Positions 34,841-43,598 of a DNA stretch of 64,000 bases are shown piece by piece (the stretch's first letter is position 1; the number at the start of each line of letters is the position of its first letter). The notes under the pieces were generated by a model, which was given only the letters and a program-made list of their open reading frames with translations, ran no database searches and was not told where the DNA came from. Source of the stretch: Yinghuangia elevatio (GTDB lineage: Bacteria; Actinomycetota; Actinomycetes; Streptomycetales; Streptomycetaceae); the NCBI RefSeq assembly GCF_040649515.1, contig NZ_JBEZFP010000013.1:44673-108672 (forward strand), read 5' to 3'. The position numbers and the translations under genes were made by a program.

Positions 34841-34859
34841 TGTGACAACTGTGAACAAC
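34841..34859. repeat. Direct repeat upstream of the D-lactate dehydrogenase gene
   Basis: TGTGACAAC (34841-34849) directly followed by TGTGAACAAC (34850-34859), in a locally AT-richer stretch 52-70 bases before the start codon. It could be a regulator site; each unit resembles half of a Rex site (TTGTGAA) but the inverted partner is missing. Confidence 0.4.
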
Positions 34860-34918
34860 TACGACACTACGCACCGAGGGCCCGAACATGCCGAACGCCC
34901 GCCGAGACGCGCGCCGTG

Positions 34919-35671
34919 TCAGCCGATCGGAACGCGCAGCGTGGCGAGCACCGGGCGGTGGTCGGTCGCCGCCTCGTACTCGGCGTCGGTGAAGTCCTCG
35001 GGTACGCCACAGCGCACGAACTCCACGCCCTCCGAGGCGAACACGCCGTCGATGCGCCGCCAAGGCCTGCGGTGCGGCGAGGTGAACTCGCGGCCCCAGG
35101 GCGCGACCGCGTACCCGTCCTGGAGCTCGGCCGCGAGGTGGTCCCACCCGGGATGGCCCGGGAACTCGTTCATGTCCCCGGCCAGGATGCGGTACTTCTC
35201 GCCGAGGTCCGCCAGATGGGTCAGGACCAGGTCGGCCTGCCATCGGCGTTCCTCGGCGTCCAGACTCAGATGCGTGCTGCCCACCGCGAACCGCGCGCCG
35301 GCGATCGCCAGCCGGGCGAGCGCGATACCCCGCTGATGGAATCCGGGCGTACGCGGCAGCAGGACGTTCCGCGCCTCCAGCACCTCGATGCCCGGCGCGA
35401 CCAACACCATCGGCCCGGTCGCCGCCGCTCCGCCCGCCGCGACCGCGAACCCGCACGACCTCGCGAGCCACTCGGCCTGCACGCCGGGCAGCAGAAAGCG
35501 CGGCGCCTCCTGGACGAGCGCGATGTCCGCCTCGAAATGCCGGATGATCCGCACCAGCAGCCGCCGGTCGTCCCGCAGCGACCGCACGTTGTACGAGAGC
35601 ACCCGCAGTTCGACGACGCCGGACGCCCCCGCTCCGGTCCCGTCCACGGCATCAAGATCGGCAAGCCCCAT
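34919..35671 (-). CDS. Endonuclease/exonuclease/phosphatase-family protein
   Basis: Mg-dependent phosphoesterase fold (EEP). LRVLSYNVRSLRDD at the N-terminus, ALVQEAP (metal Glu), VGSTHLSLD, ILAGDMNEFPG (Asp, Asn) and the final ATDHRPVLA (Asp-His). 250 residues. ATG 35671 lacks a clear SD, so the start is approximate. No signal peptide. Substrate (nucleic acid or phosphoinositide-like) cannot be told from the sequence. It is between ldh and glkA, all on the minus strand. Confidence 0.88.
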   Translation of the reverse strand: MGLADLDAVDGTGAGASGVVELRVLSYNVRSLRDDRRLLVRIIRHFEADIALVQEAPRFLLPGVQAEWLARSCGFAVAAGGAAATGPMVLVAPGIEVLEARNVLLPRTPGFHQRGIALARLAIAGARFAVGSTHLSLDAEERRWQADLVLTHLADLGEKYRILAGDMNEFPGHPGWDHLAAELQDGYAVAPWGREFTSPHRRPWRRIDGVFASEGVEFVRCGVPEDFTDAEYEAATDHRPVLATLRVPIG

Positions 35672-35807
35672 CAGGCCATGCTGCCCCGGCCCCCGGTGAT
35701 CCGCGCGCCGAGCCTGCGTAGGCCGAGCCTGCACTGACGAGACCGGCCTCGCCCGAGCGGGCGAAGTGCCACGACCGGACGCGGTGGAACCGCGCCGGCC
35801 GGCGGCG

Positions 35808-36746
35808 TCAGAGGCGGGCCAGGTCGGCCGCGCCGACGAGTCCGGCTTCGGGGCCGAGGGTGGCGACCACGACCTCCGCGGCGGGGCGGTGGCCGCGGGT
35901 GAGGACGCGGTGGTACGCGCTCAGCGTGGGTTCCAGCAGCAGTTCGCCGGCCTCGGAGACACCGCCGCCCAGCACGAACGCGCCCGGATCGAGAATCGCC
36001 GCGAGATCGGCCATGCCCTGGCCCAGCCACTCGCCGATGTCGCGGAAGGCCGCGAGGGCGATCGGGTCGTCGAGGCGCGCGGCCTGGGTGACATGCGGGC
36101 CGCGGATGCCGTCGGGGGTGCCGTCCCCGAAGGCGAGCAGCTTCTCGGCGGCCCGCGGTTCGCCCGCCGCGCGCTCGCGGGCGAAGCGGGTGAGGGCGTT
36201 GCCGCTCGCGTACTGCTCCCAGCAGCCGTAGTTGCCGCAGCCGCACAGCAGGCCGTCGGGGACGACACGCATGTGGCCGGGCTCGCCGGCGATGCCGTGG
36301 CGGCCCCGGACCAGGCGGCCTTCCTGCACGATCGCGCCGCCGATGCCGGTGCCGATCGTCAGGCAGACGACGTCGTCGTGGCCCGCTCCCGCACCGAACC
36401 GGACCTCCGCCCAGGCGGCGGCGTTGGCGTCGTTCTCGACCACGACCGGCAGGCCCACGAGGTTCTGGATGCGGTCGCGCAGCGGTTCGTCCACCCACGC
36501 GGAGACGTTCGCGGAGAACATGACGGTGGCCCGGTCCGCGGCGATGAACCCGGCGGCGCCGAGGCCGACGGCGTCGACCTCGCGGTCCCGCACGAGGTGG
36601 CGTACCGCGTCGCCGATCGCCTCCGCGACCGCCGCGGGATCGGTCGGGGTCGGCACCTTCACGCGGTCCAGGACCACGCCCGCGGCGTCGACGACGCCTG
36701 CCAGGATCTTGGTGCCGCCGATGTCGACGCCGATCGTCAGTCCCAT
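35808..36746 (-). CDS. glkA: ROK-family glucokinase
   Basis: Phosphorylates glucose; in Streptomyces GlkA also mediates carbon catabolite repression. N-terminal ATP site LTIGVDIGGTKILAGVVD, sugar site VVVENDANAAAWAE (catalytic Asp), VVCLTIGTGIGGAIV, EPGHM, and the ROK zinc signature CGCGNYGCWEQYAS (CXCGXXGCXE). 312 residues. Start ATG 36746 follows GAGGA. Upstream on the same strand are DUF5304-like and ArsA-like genes, an order remembered from S. coelicolor (SCO2126-2128). Confidence 0.96.
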   Translation of the reverse strand: MGLTIGVDIGGTKILAGVVDAAGVVLDRVKVPTPTDPAAVAEAIGDAVRHLVRDREVDAVGLGAAGFIAADRATVMFSANVSAWVDEPLRDRIQNLVGLPVVVENDANAAAWAEVRFGAGAGHDDVVCLTIGTGIGGAIVQEGRLVRGRHGIAGEPGHMRVVPDGLLCGCGNYGCWEQYASGNALTRFARERAAGEPRAAEKLLAFGDGTPDGIRGPHVTQAARLDDPIALAAFRDIGEWLGQGMADLAAILDPGAFVLGGGVSEAGELLLEPTLSAYHRVLTRGHRPAAEVVVATLGPEAGLVGAADLARL

Positions 36747-36844
36747 GTCGTCTGTCGTCCTCGGTGTTTCGGGGGGCGGATGGTGCGGTGCGGCGGGTGC
36801 GGCCGGCGGTACGGGCCCGCGCGTGCCGGATGCCGGGTGCCGGG

Positions 36845-37387
36845 TCAGTCGCCTTGGGGCGGCTCTTGGCCCCGGCGGTCGTCCGGGAGGCGGTCGTCGA
36901 GCCGCTTTCCGTGGGAACCGTCGGCAGGGTTCTCGTCGAAGTCCGCATCGAGTTCGATGTCGATGTCGACGCGCTGGGCTGGGGCCGCGCGGGACGCCCA
37001 GCGGCGCTCCTTGTCGGCCACGAACGACCGGTACGCGGCGAGCAGTTCGGCGCCCGCCGCGCCCAGATGCGCGGCGGCCTCGGGGTGTCGGCGAATCAGC
37101 GGCTCGACCACCTTCTCGCGGACCTCTTCGCGTACGCCGCCCAGCTGCGCGGCAACCGCCTCGGCGAGCCGCCGGGCCTCCTCGGCGAGGCGGTCCGCGG
37201 ACTCCGGCCGCGGGCGACCGCCGTCGTGTCCGCCGTCGTGTCCGCCGCCGGGACCATCGTCCCGGCTGGCGTCGCCACCGTCATCCTGCCGGTCGTCGGG
37301 CGCGTCGCCGGCCCGGCCCGAGCGGGCGCCCGGGACCGGGTCCGCGACACCGGCCCAGGGGTCGTCGGATCCGTCCGTGCTCTTCAT
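36845..37387 (-). CDS. DUF5304-like acidic protein
   Basis: A 180-residue, strongly charged protein: Asp/Gly-rich N-terminal region with HDGG repeats, a central helical part (ADRLAEEARRLAEAVAAQLG, then VREKVVEPLIRRHPEAAAHL), and KERRWA followed by an acidic end DIDIELDAD. It looks like the streptomycete DUF5304 family found next to glkA. ATG 37387 has the SD GGTGGAG; an earlier GTG/ATG at 37408 is less well placed. No catalytic motif. Role unknown. Confidence 0.75.
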   Translation of the reverse strand: MKSTDGSDDPWAGVADPVPGARSGRAGDAPDDRQDDGGDASRDDGPGGGHDGGHDGGRPRPESADRLAEEARRLAEAVAAQLGGVREEVREKVVEPLIRRHPEAAAHLGAAGAELLAAYRSFVADKERRWASRAAPAQRVDIDIELDADFDENPADGSHGKRLDDRLPDDRRGQEPPQGD

Positions 37388-37498
37388 CGAAGGCTCCACC
37401 CGCCGCATTCTCCCGTGTGCCCGGCTGCCGGGGCGAACTCCCAGGCTGTTCCGCGTGCCCTGCCCTGTGCCGCGTCATCCGCCACGCCGTCTGCCGCG

Positions 37499-38809
37499 TC
37501 ATCGCCGCATCCACACTGCCGGATCCGGAACGAACCGAACCCGCAGCACACCACCCCGCAGCCCGGCTCCTTCAATAGTGCATCGCCGCAGTGCGGAGGG
37601 CAGGGGCAGCATGCGGCGGTGCGCACCGACCGTCACGATGAGTTCGTCGCCGCGCCGCAGCAGGTCCAGTTCTCCGCGCTCCGCGCCGGGCAGCGGGACG
37701 ACCAGCACGAGGCGGTCGCCGTCGGCCTCGATGTCGAACCTGCCGTCGGCCCCCGGCGCGGCCGAGTCGGCGGGCGCATCGGCTCGGCCAGGTGCCGCTT
37801 CCGCGGCGTCGCCGGGCCGCCGGTCGGGGAGACGCGGCAAGGTCTCGGCGAACCCGGCGAGCGCGTCGGCACCGATCGGCTCGTCCTCGCCGCCGGCCAC
37901 CGCGGCCATCTCGGCGCCGGGAAACAACCCGCGCAGCGCCGCGGTCCGGTCGCGGGCCAGGGCTCCGCCTTCGGCAAGGCCGTTGACCACGACGTCGCCG
38001 ACGGTGCGGCCGTACAGCGCTAGGGCCGACGCGGCCCGGCGGTCGGCCGCCGCCGCGACCGTCCCCGGCCGGGTGACGAAGCGTACGGTCGTCTCCGGCC
38101 CGTCCAGCACCGCCCGGATCGCATCCAGTTCCGCGATGACCCGGCGGGCCGTCGCGTACAGCCACTCATCCGGCATCGGCACCCCGGCAGCGACCGCGAG
38201 AATCGGCGCCAGACCGCGGGCGGCCTGGCGCTCGACGGGCAGCAGACGGTCGAGGTAGCGGGACAGGGTCTCGGGGAGCGCGAGGGCGAGCACGGCCTGT
38301 TCGGCGGGCGGCAGGTCGACCACGACGAGGTCGAATGCGGCCGATCCGTCGTCACCCACAGGCTCGTCGCCGGCGGCAGGTTCGTCCTCGGGCCTGTCGG
38401 CCGCGGCCGATCCGTAGGCCGCGCCGCGCCGCTCCCCGGGCACACGCACGTACCTGGCCAGCACGCGCAGCGTGAGCGCGTCCACCGCGCCCGGCACCGC
38501 GGTGATCTCCTCGGGGTCCAGCGAATCCACCCCGAACAACGCGAGTATGCCGCCCAGTTGCTCTTGGACCGCCAGGAACTCGCGCTCGAACTCCTCGCGC
38601 ACCGCGACGCGCGCCGCGTACAGCCCCGGCTCGACCTCGACCGGATCGGGGCCGAGCGCCAGGCCGAGCACGGTGTCCGCGTCCGCGGTGCCGTCCGCCG
38701 CGAGGAAGAGGGTGCGACGCCCGGTGCGTGCCGCGGCCACCGCGGTAGCCGCGGCGACCGTCGTACGCCCGGCTCCGCCCAGGCCGGTCACCAGCAGGAC
38801 CCGGGTCAC
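37499..38809 (-). CDS. ArsA-like ATPase homologue with HSP20-like C-terminal domain
   Basis: Has the overall plan of ArsA/GET3-type proteins but with a changed nucleotide loop: the N-terminus reads TGLGGAGRTTVAAATAVAAA, where ArsA has GKGGVGKTT. Both lysines (signature and P-loop) are missing, replaced by Leu and Arg. Downstream marks remain (FDLVVVDLPPAEQAVL for the A-loop/Walker B region, LPETLSRYLDRLLPVERQA). Residues ~355-436 form an alpha-crystallin/HSP20-like beta domain (RFDIEADGDRLVLVVPLPGA) as in bacterial ArsA relatives. GTG 38809 has the SD GGGGGG. In M. tuberculosis the counterpart is Rv2184c. It may be a non-hydrolysing or Arg-dependent partner protein. Confidence 0.85.
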   Translation of the reverse strand: MTRVLLVTGLGGAGRTTVAAATAVAAARTGRRTLFLAADGTADADTVLGLALGPDPVEVEPGLYAARVAVREEFEREFLAVQEQLGGILALFGVDSLDPEEITAVPGAVDALTLRVLARYVRVPGERRGAAYGSAAADRPEDEPAAGDEPVGDDGSAAFDLVVVDLPPAEQAVLALALPETLSRYLDRLLPVERQAARGLAPILAVAAGVPMPDEWLYATARRVIAELDAIRAVLDGPETTVRFVTRPGTVAAAADRRAASALALYGRTVGDVVVNGLAEGGALARDRTAALRGLFPGAEMAAVAGGEDEPIGADALAGFAETLPRLPDRRPGDAAEAAPGRADAPADSAAPGADGRFDIEADGDRLVLVVPLPGAERGELDLLRRGDELIVTVGAHRRMLPLPSALRRCTIEGAGLRGGVLRVRFVPDPAVWMRR

Positions 38810-38872
38810 CGTGCGCCCCCCGCGGGCCGACCGCCGCCGGACCCGCTCGCGGGCCTGCGAACCGCCAATCTC

Positions 38873-39334
38873 TCAGCCGCTCTTCGAGACGCTGTCCGGA
38901 CGCTGCTCGACGCGCTTCTTGAGCCCCGAGAGCGCGCGGTCGATGATGACCTTCTCGGCCTTGCGCTTGATCATGCCGAGCATCGGGATCTTGACGTCGA
39001 CGCGCAGCTCGTAGGTGACTTCGGTGCCCGACGCCAGCGGCTGGAGGGCGTAGGTCCCGTCGAGCGACTTGAGCATCTGGCTGCTGACGAGCGTCCAGCG
39101 CACCTCGCGGTCGCCGTCCCAGGTGTATGCGAGGACGTGCTCGTCCTTGATCGCCGCGGCGTCCAGCACGAACCGCACGCGGGTGCCCCGGCCGATCTGC
39201 TCGTCCTTCTCCAGGACCTCGGCCTCCTTGACCTCGCCGGTCCAGTCCGGGTACTCGGAGAAACCGGCGATCACCGCCATGACCTCGGCCGGCGTGGCGT
39301 CGATCGTGATGCTCGATCTGGTCCGTTCCGCCAT
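38873..39334 (-). CDS. SRPBCC-family protein (Rv2185c/TB16.3-like)
   Basis: A 153-residue lipid-binding-fold protein: SSITIDATPAEVMAVIAGFSEYPDWTGEVKE at the N-terminus, then EHVLAYTWDGDREVRWTLVSSQ, and a C-terminal helix KRKAEKVIIDRALSGLKKRVE. It precedes the ArsA-like gene by 63 bases on the same strand, the same pair as Rv2184c-Rv2185c in mycobacteria, so the two may act together. ATG 39334 follows GGAGG with 10-base spacing. Ligand unknown. Confidence 0.9.
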   Translation of the reverse strand: MAERTRSSITIDATPAEVMAVIAGFSEYPDWTGEVKEAEVLEKDEQIGRGTRVRFVLDAAAIKDEHVLAYTWDGDREVRWTLVSSQMLKSLDGTYALQPLASGTEVTYELRVDVKIPMLGMIKRKAEKVIIDRALSGLKKRVEQRPDSVSKSG

Positions 39335-39521
39335 CGTCAGCAGCCCTCCGGGAAGCCTTCACCCCTGCGCGCCGCCCGGGCGGGGACGCTGCGGTTCCGT
39401 CGAAGGCTATCGCGCCGGGCGGGGCCTGTGGCGGTGGCCACCGGACAGCGGGCGGCGCGCCACATTGTCGGGCGGGAACAGTCCCAGGCCCGGACGGTTG
39501 CCGTCGCGTCGGCGGCGGGGC

Positions 39522-40289
39522 TCACCAGCTGAGCACGTACGGCCGTCCGGTCGCCTGGAAGTGCCCGACGTTGACGCACTCGGTCCGCCCGATGCGCATG
39601 CGTCGGGCCAGCGGCTGGTGCACGTGCCCGAACAGCGCGTACGCGGGCTGCGTCGCCCGAATGGCCTCCAACACGGCCTCGCTCCCGCGCTCGAAGCGGC
39701 GGGCGACCACGTCGTACGTCAGTTCGGGGACGGCAGGCGGGATGTGGCAGCACAGCACGTCGACCTTGCCGAGTGCCGCCACCTTCGCGGCGTACTCCTC
39801 GTCGGAGATCTCGTACGGCGTATGCATCGGCGTCTTGAGGCCGCCTCCGACGAACCCGAACGTACGTCCGCCTATCTCGACCGTCGCGCCGTCCAGCACG
39901 GTGACCCCGTCCCGCGTGTAGTCCTTCCACAGCGCCGGGATGTCGACGTTGCCGTAGGTCAGGTAGGTGGGGTCGGGGAAAGCCGCGAACAGGGCGGCGT
40001 ACTGCCGCCGCACGGCCTTCTCGATCGCCTCCTGCGGCGGCTCGGCGAGCGACGCCCACAGGGAGCGCGAGAAGTCGCGGGCCTCGTCGAACCGCCGCGC
40101 GGTCCGCAGGGCCACCAGCTGCACGGCATTGTCGAGGCCGAACAACTCGGGGAAGATCCCCTGCGTGAGGTCGTGGTAGTCGATGAACAGGATCAGGTCG
40201 CCCAGGCACACGAGCGCGTCGGCGCCGTCACCCGCCCGGGCGAGGGCCTGTGCCTCGCCGTGTACGTCGCTCACCACGTGGACCCGCAT
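39522..40289 (-). CDS. Metallophosphoesterase
   Basis: Calcineurin-like phosphoesterase fold of 255 residues. Metal-binding blocks: VVSDVHGEAQAL (DxH), VCLGDLILFID (GD), TYGNVDIPAL (GN with Asp in place of the usual His), CCHIPPAV (H) and LFGHVHQPLARRM (GHxH). Start ATG 40289 gives the motif right at the N-terminus, as usual; a longer reading from 40403 is unconvincing. Transcribed divergently from the acyl-CoA ligase gene. Substrate unknown; these enzymes often act on nucleotides or phosphodiesters. Confidence 0.9.
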   Translation of the reverse strand: MRVHVVSDVHGEAQALARAGDGADALVCLGDLILFIDYHDLTQGIFPELFGLDNAVQLVALRTARRFDEARDFSRSLWASLAEPPQEAIEKAVRRQYAALFAAFPDPTYLTYGNVDIPALWKDYTRDGVTVLDGATVEIGGRTFGFVGGGLKTPMHTPYEISDEEYAAKVAALGKVDVLCCHIPPAVPELTYDVVARRFERGSEAVLEAIRATQPAYALFGHVHQPLARRMRIGRTECVNVGHFQATGRPYVLSW

Positions 40290-40433
40290 TCCCGCAGCGT
40301 ACCGGCGCCGCCACAGATGGGGCCGAGTCGCATACCCTCGGGGGTAGGACAGGCGAAACGAAACAGCAGCCGGGCCGCCGCGCCCGGGGGTGACGAGAGG
40401 CACAGGATTGTCACGACCCCTGTCACTCGGACC

Positions 40434-40447
40434 TTACTTGCCAGTAA
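40434..40447. promoter_or_regulatory. Inverted repeat operator candidate before acyl-CoA ligase gene
   Basis: TTACT, four bases (TGCC), AGTAA: a perfect 5-bp inverted repeat centred 48 bases before the GTG, within the likely promoter (TTGTCA at 40409 and TAACGT at 40445). It looks like a TetR-type fatty-acid regulator site, but no regulator is known. Confidence 0.5.
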
Positions 40448-40488
40448 CGTCTGCCCGACCACCGGCAACCGCCATCAAGGAGCAGTCC

Positions 40489-42318
40489 GTGCGCGAGTTC
40501 AGCGTCCCGGCCGTGGCCGAAGTGCCCGTCAAAGGCAACCTGACCGACATCATCAGGACGAACGCCGCCGAGGCACCGGACACTGCCGTCCTGTCCCGCA
40601 AGACCGGCGGGCGCTGGACCGACGTGACGTCCCGGCAGTTCAAGGCCGAGGTCTACACCGCCGCGAAGGGCCTGATCGCGTCCGGCGTCAACCCCGGCGA
40701 CCGCGTCGGCCTCATGTCGCGCACCCGCTACGAGTGGTGCCTGATGGACTTCGCCATCTGGTCGGCGGGCGCGGTCACCGTGCCCATCTACGAGACGTCG
40801 TCCGCCGAGCAGGTCGAGTGGATCCTGTCCGACTCCGGTGCGACGGCATGCATCGTGGAGACGGCCGCGCACGAACAGATGATCGGCGAGATCCGCGGCG
40901 GCCTGCCCGACCTGGCCCACGTGTGGCGCATGGACGAGGGCGACACCCCCGCGGTCGAGGCCGCGCTCGCCGCGGCGGGCGCGGAGCTGGACGACTCCGC
41001 GGTCGACGAGCGCTGCGCGGGCCTGACCGGCGACTCGACCGCGACCCTCATCTACACCTCCGGCACGACCGGCCGCCCCAAGGGCTGCGTGCTCACGCAC
41101 CGCAACTTCTACGGCGCCTCGACCAACCTGATCGAGCAGCTCCACGAGCTGTTCGAGGTCGAGGACCCGTCCTGCCTGCTCTTCCTGCCGCTCGCCCACG
41201 TGCTCGGGCGCGAGCTGCACGTGATCTGCATGCAGGCGCGCGTACGCACCGGGCACTGCCCGGACATCCGCCAGCTCACCACCGAGCTCGCCGAGTTCAA
41301 GCCGACCTTCGTGCTGGCCGTGCCGCGCGTGTTCGAGAAGGTCTACAACACCGCCACCGCAAAGGCCGAGGCGGACGGCAAGGGCAAGATCTTCCGCAAG
41401 GCCGTCGACACCGCGATCGCCTACAGCGAGGCACTCGACGCCAAGGGCCCCGGCTTCGGACTGCGCGTCAAGCACGCCACGTTCGACAAGCTGGTGTACG
41501 CCAAGCTCCGTGCCGCCCTCGGCGGCCGCTGCAAGTTCTCCGTCTCCGGCGGCGCCCCGCTCGGCACCCGGCTCGGCCACTTCTACCGCGGCATCGGCCT
41601 GACCATCCTGGAGGGCTACGGCCTCACCGAGTCGACCGCGGCCACCACGCTGAACCCGCCGAACGCGGTCCGGGTCGGCACCGTCGGCCGCCCGATCCCC
41701 GACTCGGCGGTGCGCATCGCCGAGGACGGCGAGATCCTCCTCAAGGGCGTCAACATCTTCCAGGGCTACTGGCACAACGACGCCGCCACCGAGGACGCCT
41801 TCGAGGACGGCTGGTTCCGCACCGGCGACCTGGGTGAACTGAGCGACGAGGGCTACCTTTCGGTCACCGGCCGCAAGAAGGAGATCCTGGTGACCGCGGG
41901 CGGCAAGAACGTCGCCCCGGCCGTCATAGAGGACCGGATCCGGGCGCACCCGCTTATCAGCGAGTGCATGGTGGTCGGCGACGCCCGCCCGTTCGTGGCC
42001 GCGCTCGTGACGATCGACCCGGAGACCTTCCCGCGCTGGAAGGAGACGCACGGCAAGCCGGTCGACGCGACCGTGGCCGAGCTGGTCGACGACGCCGACC
42101 TGATCGCCGCGGTGCAGGAGGCGGTCGACGACGGCAACAAGGCCGTCTCGCGCGCCGAGGGCGTCAAGAAGTTCCGCATCCTCACCATCAACTTCACCGA
42201 GGAGAGCGGCCACCTGACCCCGTCGATGAAGCTCAAGCGCGGCATGGTGATGAAGGACTTCGCCGCCGACGTGGAGAACATCTACGCCCCCGCGCAGGCC
42301 AAGGCTGCCACCACCTGA
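40489..42318 (+). CDS. Long-chain fatty acid-CoA ligase (FadD15-like)
   Basis: Activates fatty acids via acyl-AMP to acyl-CoA. Adenylate-forming motifs: LIYTSGTTGRPKGCVLTH (P-loop), FLPLAHVLGRELHV, VSGGAPLGTRLGHFYRGIG, EGYGLTESTA, GWFRTGDLGELSDEGYLSVTGRKKE (hinge) and TAGGKNVAPAVIED. 609 residues. GTG 40489 is chosen for its ideal SD AAGGAG and six-base spacing; in-frame ATGs upstream add a region that crosses the promoter. In the conserved actinobacterial order it corresponds to Rv2187 (fadD15). Membrane-associated action is usual for the family. Confidence 0.95.
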   Translation: MREFSVPAVAEVPVKGNLTDIIRTNAAEAPDTAVLSRKTGGRWTDVTSRQFKAEVYTAAKGLIASGVNPGDRVGLMSRTRYEWCLMDFAIWSAGAVTVPIYETSSAEQVEWILSDSGATACIVETAAHEQMIGEIRGGLPDLAHVWRMDEGDTPAVEAALAAAGAELDDSAVDERCAGLTGDSTATLIYTSGTTGRPKGCVLTHRNFYGASTNLIEQLHELFEVEDPSCLLFLPLAHVLGRELHVICMQARVRTGHCPDIRQLTTELAEFKPTFVLAVPRVFEKVYNTATAKAEADGKGKIFRKAVDTAIAYSEALDAKGPGFGLRVKHATFDKLVYAKLRAALGGRCKFSVSGGAPLGTRLGHFYRGIGLTILEGYGLTESTAATTLNPPNAVRVGTVGRPIPDSAVRIAEDGEILLKGVNIFQGYWHNDAATEDAFEDGWFRTGDLGELSDEGYLSVTGRKKEILVTAGGKNVAPAVIEDRIRAHPLISECMVVGDARPFVAALVTIDPETFPRWKETHGKPVDATVAELVDDADLIAAVQEAVDDGNKAVSRAEGVKKFRILTINFTEESGHLTPSMKLKRGMVMKDFAADVENIYAPAQAKAATT

Positions 42319-42390
42319 CCCCCGCCGCGCCCGCGGGACGCGCGGCGGGCGCCCGCCGGCGACACAGCTCCCGAGGGGGCTGCCGGGCTG

Positions 42391-43539
42391 CTACTCGTAG
42401 CCCAGCAGCCCCCTCAGCCGTCCCGCGAGCAGGTCCCAGCGCCACGCCTCCTCGACCCACTGTCGGCCGCGCTCCCCCATCGCCTTGGCCCGTACCGGAT
42501 CCAGCAGCAGTTCGGCCACCCGTGACGCCGTCTGGCCGGTCGACCGGCCGTCGACGACGTAGCCCGTCTCGCCGTCGACGACCGCGTCGGGCGCGCCGCC
42601 GGAGTTGCCCGCGACGACAGGGCGGCCGACCGCCGACGCCTCCAGGTAGACGATGCCCAGGCCCTCCACGTCGAGCCCGCGGCGCCGGGTGCGGCACGGC
42701 ATCGCGAACACGTCGCCCGCCTCGTGATGGGCGGGCAGCTCGGCCCACGGCACCGGCCCGGTGAACGTCACGGACGCGCGTACGCCCACCTCGTCGACCA
42801 GCTTCTCCAGGTCGCCGCGGTACGGGCCGCCGCCGACCACCAGAAGCGCGGCGTCCGGCACCCGACGCAGGATCTCCGGCATGGCCCGGATCAGCGTGTC
42901 CTGGCCCTTCCGCTTGACCAGGCGCGACACGCACACCACGACAGGGCGGTCCGTGAGGCCGTGGCGGGCGCGCACTTCGGCGCCGCCCACGCCCGGCCGG
43001 AAGACGGTCTCGTCCACGCCGGGAGGCAACTGCACCATGCGCGCGGCCGCTTCGGGACTGAGCTGCGGCGCGATCTTCGAGCGCGTGTACTCGCCCAGGT
43101 AGGTGACGGTGTCCACGCTGTCACCGATTCGGCGCAGCAGCCGCCTGGAGACCGGCAGTTGCGCCCAGCCCGCCTCGTGGCCGTGTGTCGTGGCGACGAG
43201 CCGCGACACGCCCGCCTCGCGCAGCCCGACGCCCATCAGGCCGAGCGGCGCGGCGGCCCCGAACCACACCGCGTCGCACTTCTCGGCGCGCGCAATGTCC
43301 TTCGCCAGGCGGGAGACCCACGGATTGGGGATCATCATCTTGGTGGCGTCGCGGACCACGGGGAACGGCTGTTCGCGGTCGAACGCGCGTACCTCGGTGT
43401 TGTCCTTCCAGGACGACGTGTAGACGACGACGCTGTCCGGCGGCAGCCGCAATGCCATCGAATGGACGAACGATTGGATGCCGCCCGGCCGCGGCGGGAA
43501 GTCGTTGGTGACGATCAGGGTCTTGCGCACGCTTGTCAT
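42391..43539 (-). CDS. pimB: GT4 mannosyltransferase, PimB type
   Basis: GT-B glycosyltransferase that adds a mannose from GDP-mannose to phosphatidylinositol-mannoside in actinobacteria (PimB, Rv2188c). N-terminal TLIVTNDFPPRPGGIQSFVH, substrate region ATTHGHEAGWAQLPVSRR, LPPGVDETVFRPG, VVVCVSRLVKRKGQDTLIRA (nucleotide-sugar binding), and the retaining EX7E motif EGLGIVYLE. 382 residues. ATG 43539 has no good SD. It directly faces the acyl-CoA ligase gene, as in mycobacteria. The same fold serves other acceptors, so PIM synthesis is inferred from context and motif match. Confidence 0.88.
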   Translation of the reverse strand: MTSVRKTLIVTNDFPPRPGGIQSFVHSMALRLPPDSVVVYTSSWKDNTEVRAFDREQPFPVVRDATKMMIPNPWVSRLAKDIARAEKCDAVWFGAAAPLGLMGVGLREAGVSRLVATTHGHEAGWAQLPVSRRLLRRIGDSVDTVTYLGEYTRSKIAPQLSPEAAARMVQLPPGVDETVFRPGVGGAEVRARHGLTDRPVVVCVSRLVKRKGQDTLIRAMPEILRRVPDAALLVVGGGPYRGDLEKLVDEVGVRASVTFTGPVPWAELPAHHEAGDVFAMPCRTRRRGLDVEGLGIVYLEASAVGRPVVAGNSGGAPDAVVDGETGYVVDGRSTGQTASRVAELLLDPVRAKAMGERGRQWVEEAWRWDLLAGRLRGLLGYE

Positions 43540-43598
43540 CGGGTCGAGATGATTTCAGACGGTACGGTGACGCGCACGCCCCGACCGCGAGGGAGAGC

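Noticed and set aside
34841..34859. Rex operator before the D-lactate dehydrogenase gene
   Set aside because: A Rex site needs an inverted TTGTGAA/TTCACAA pair. Only direct TGTGA units are present, so it is reported as a direct repeat.
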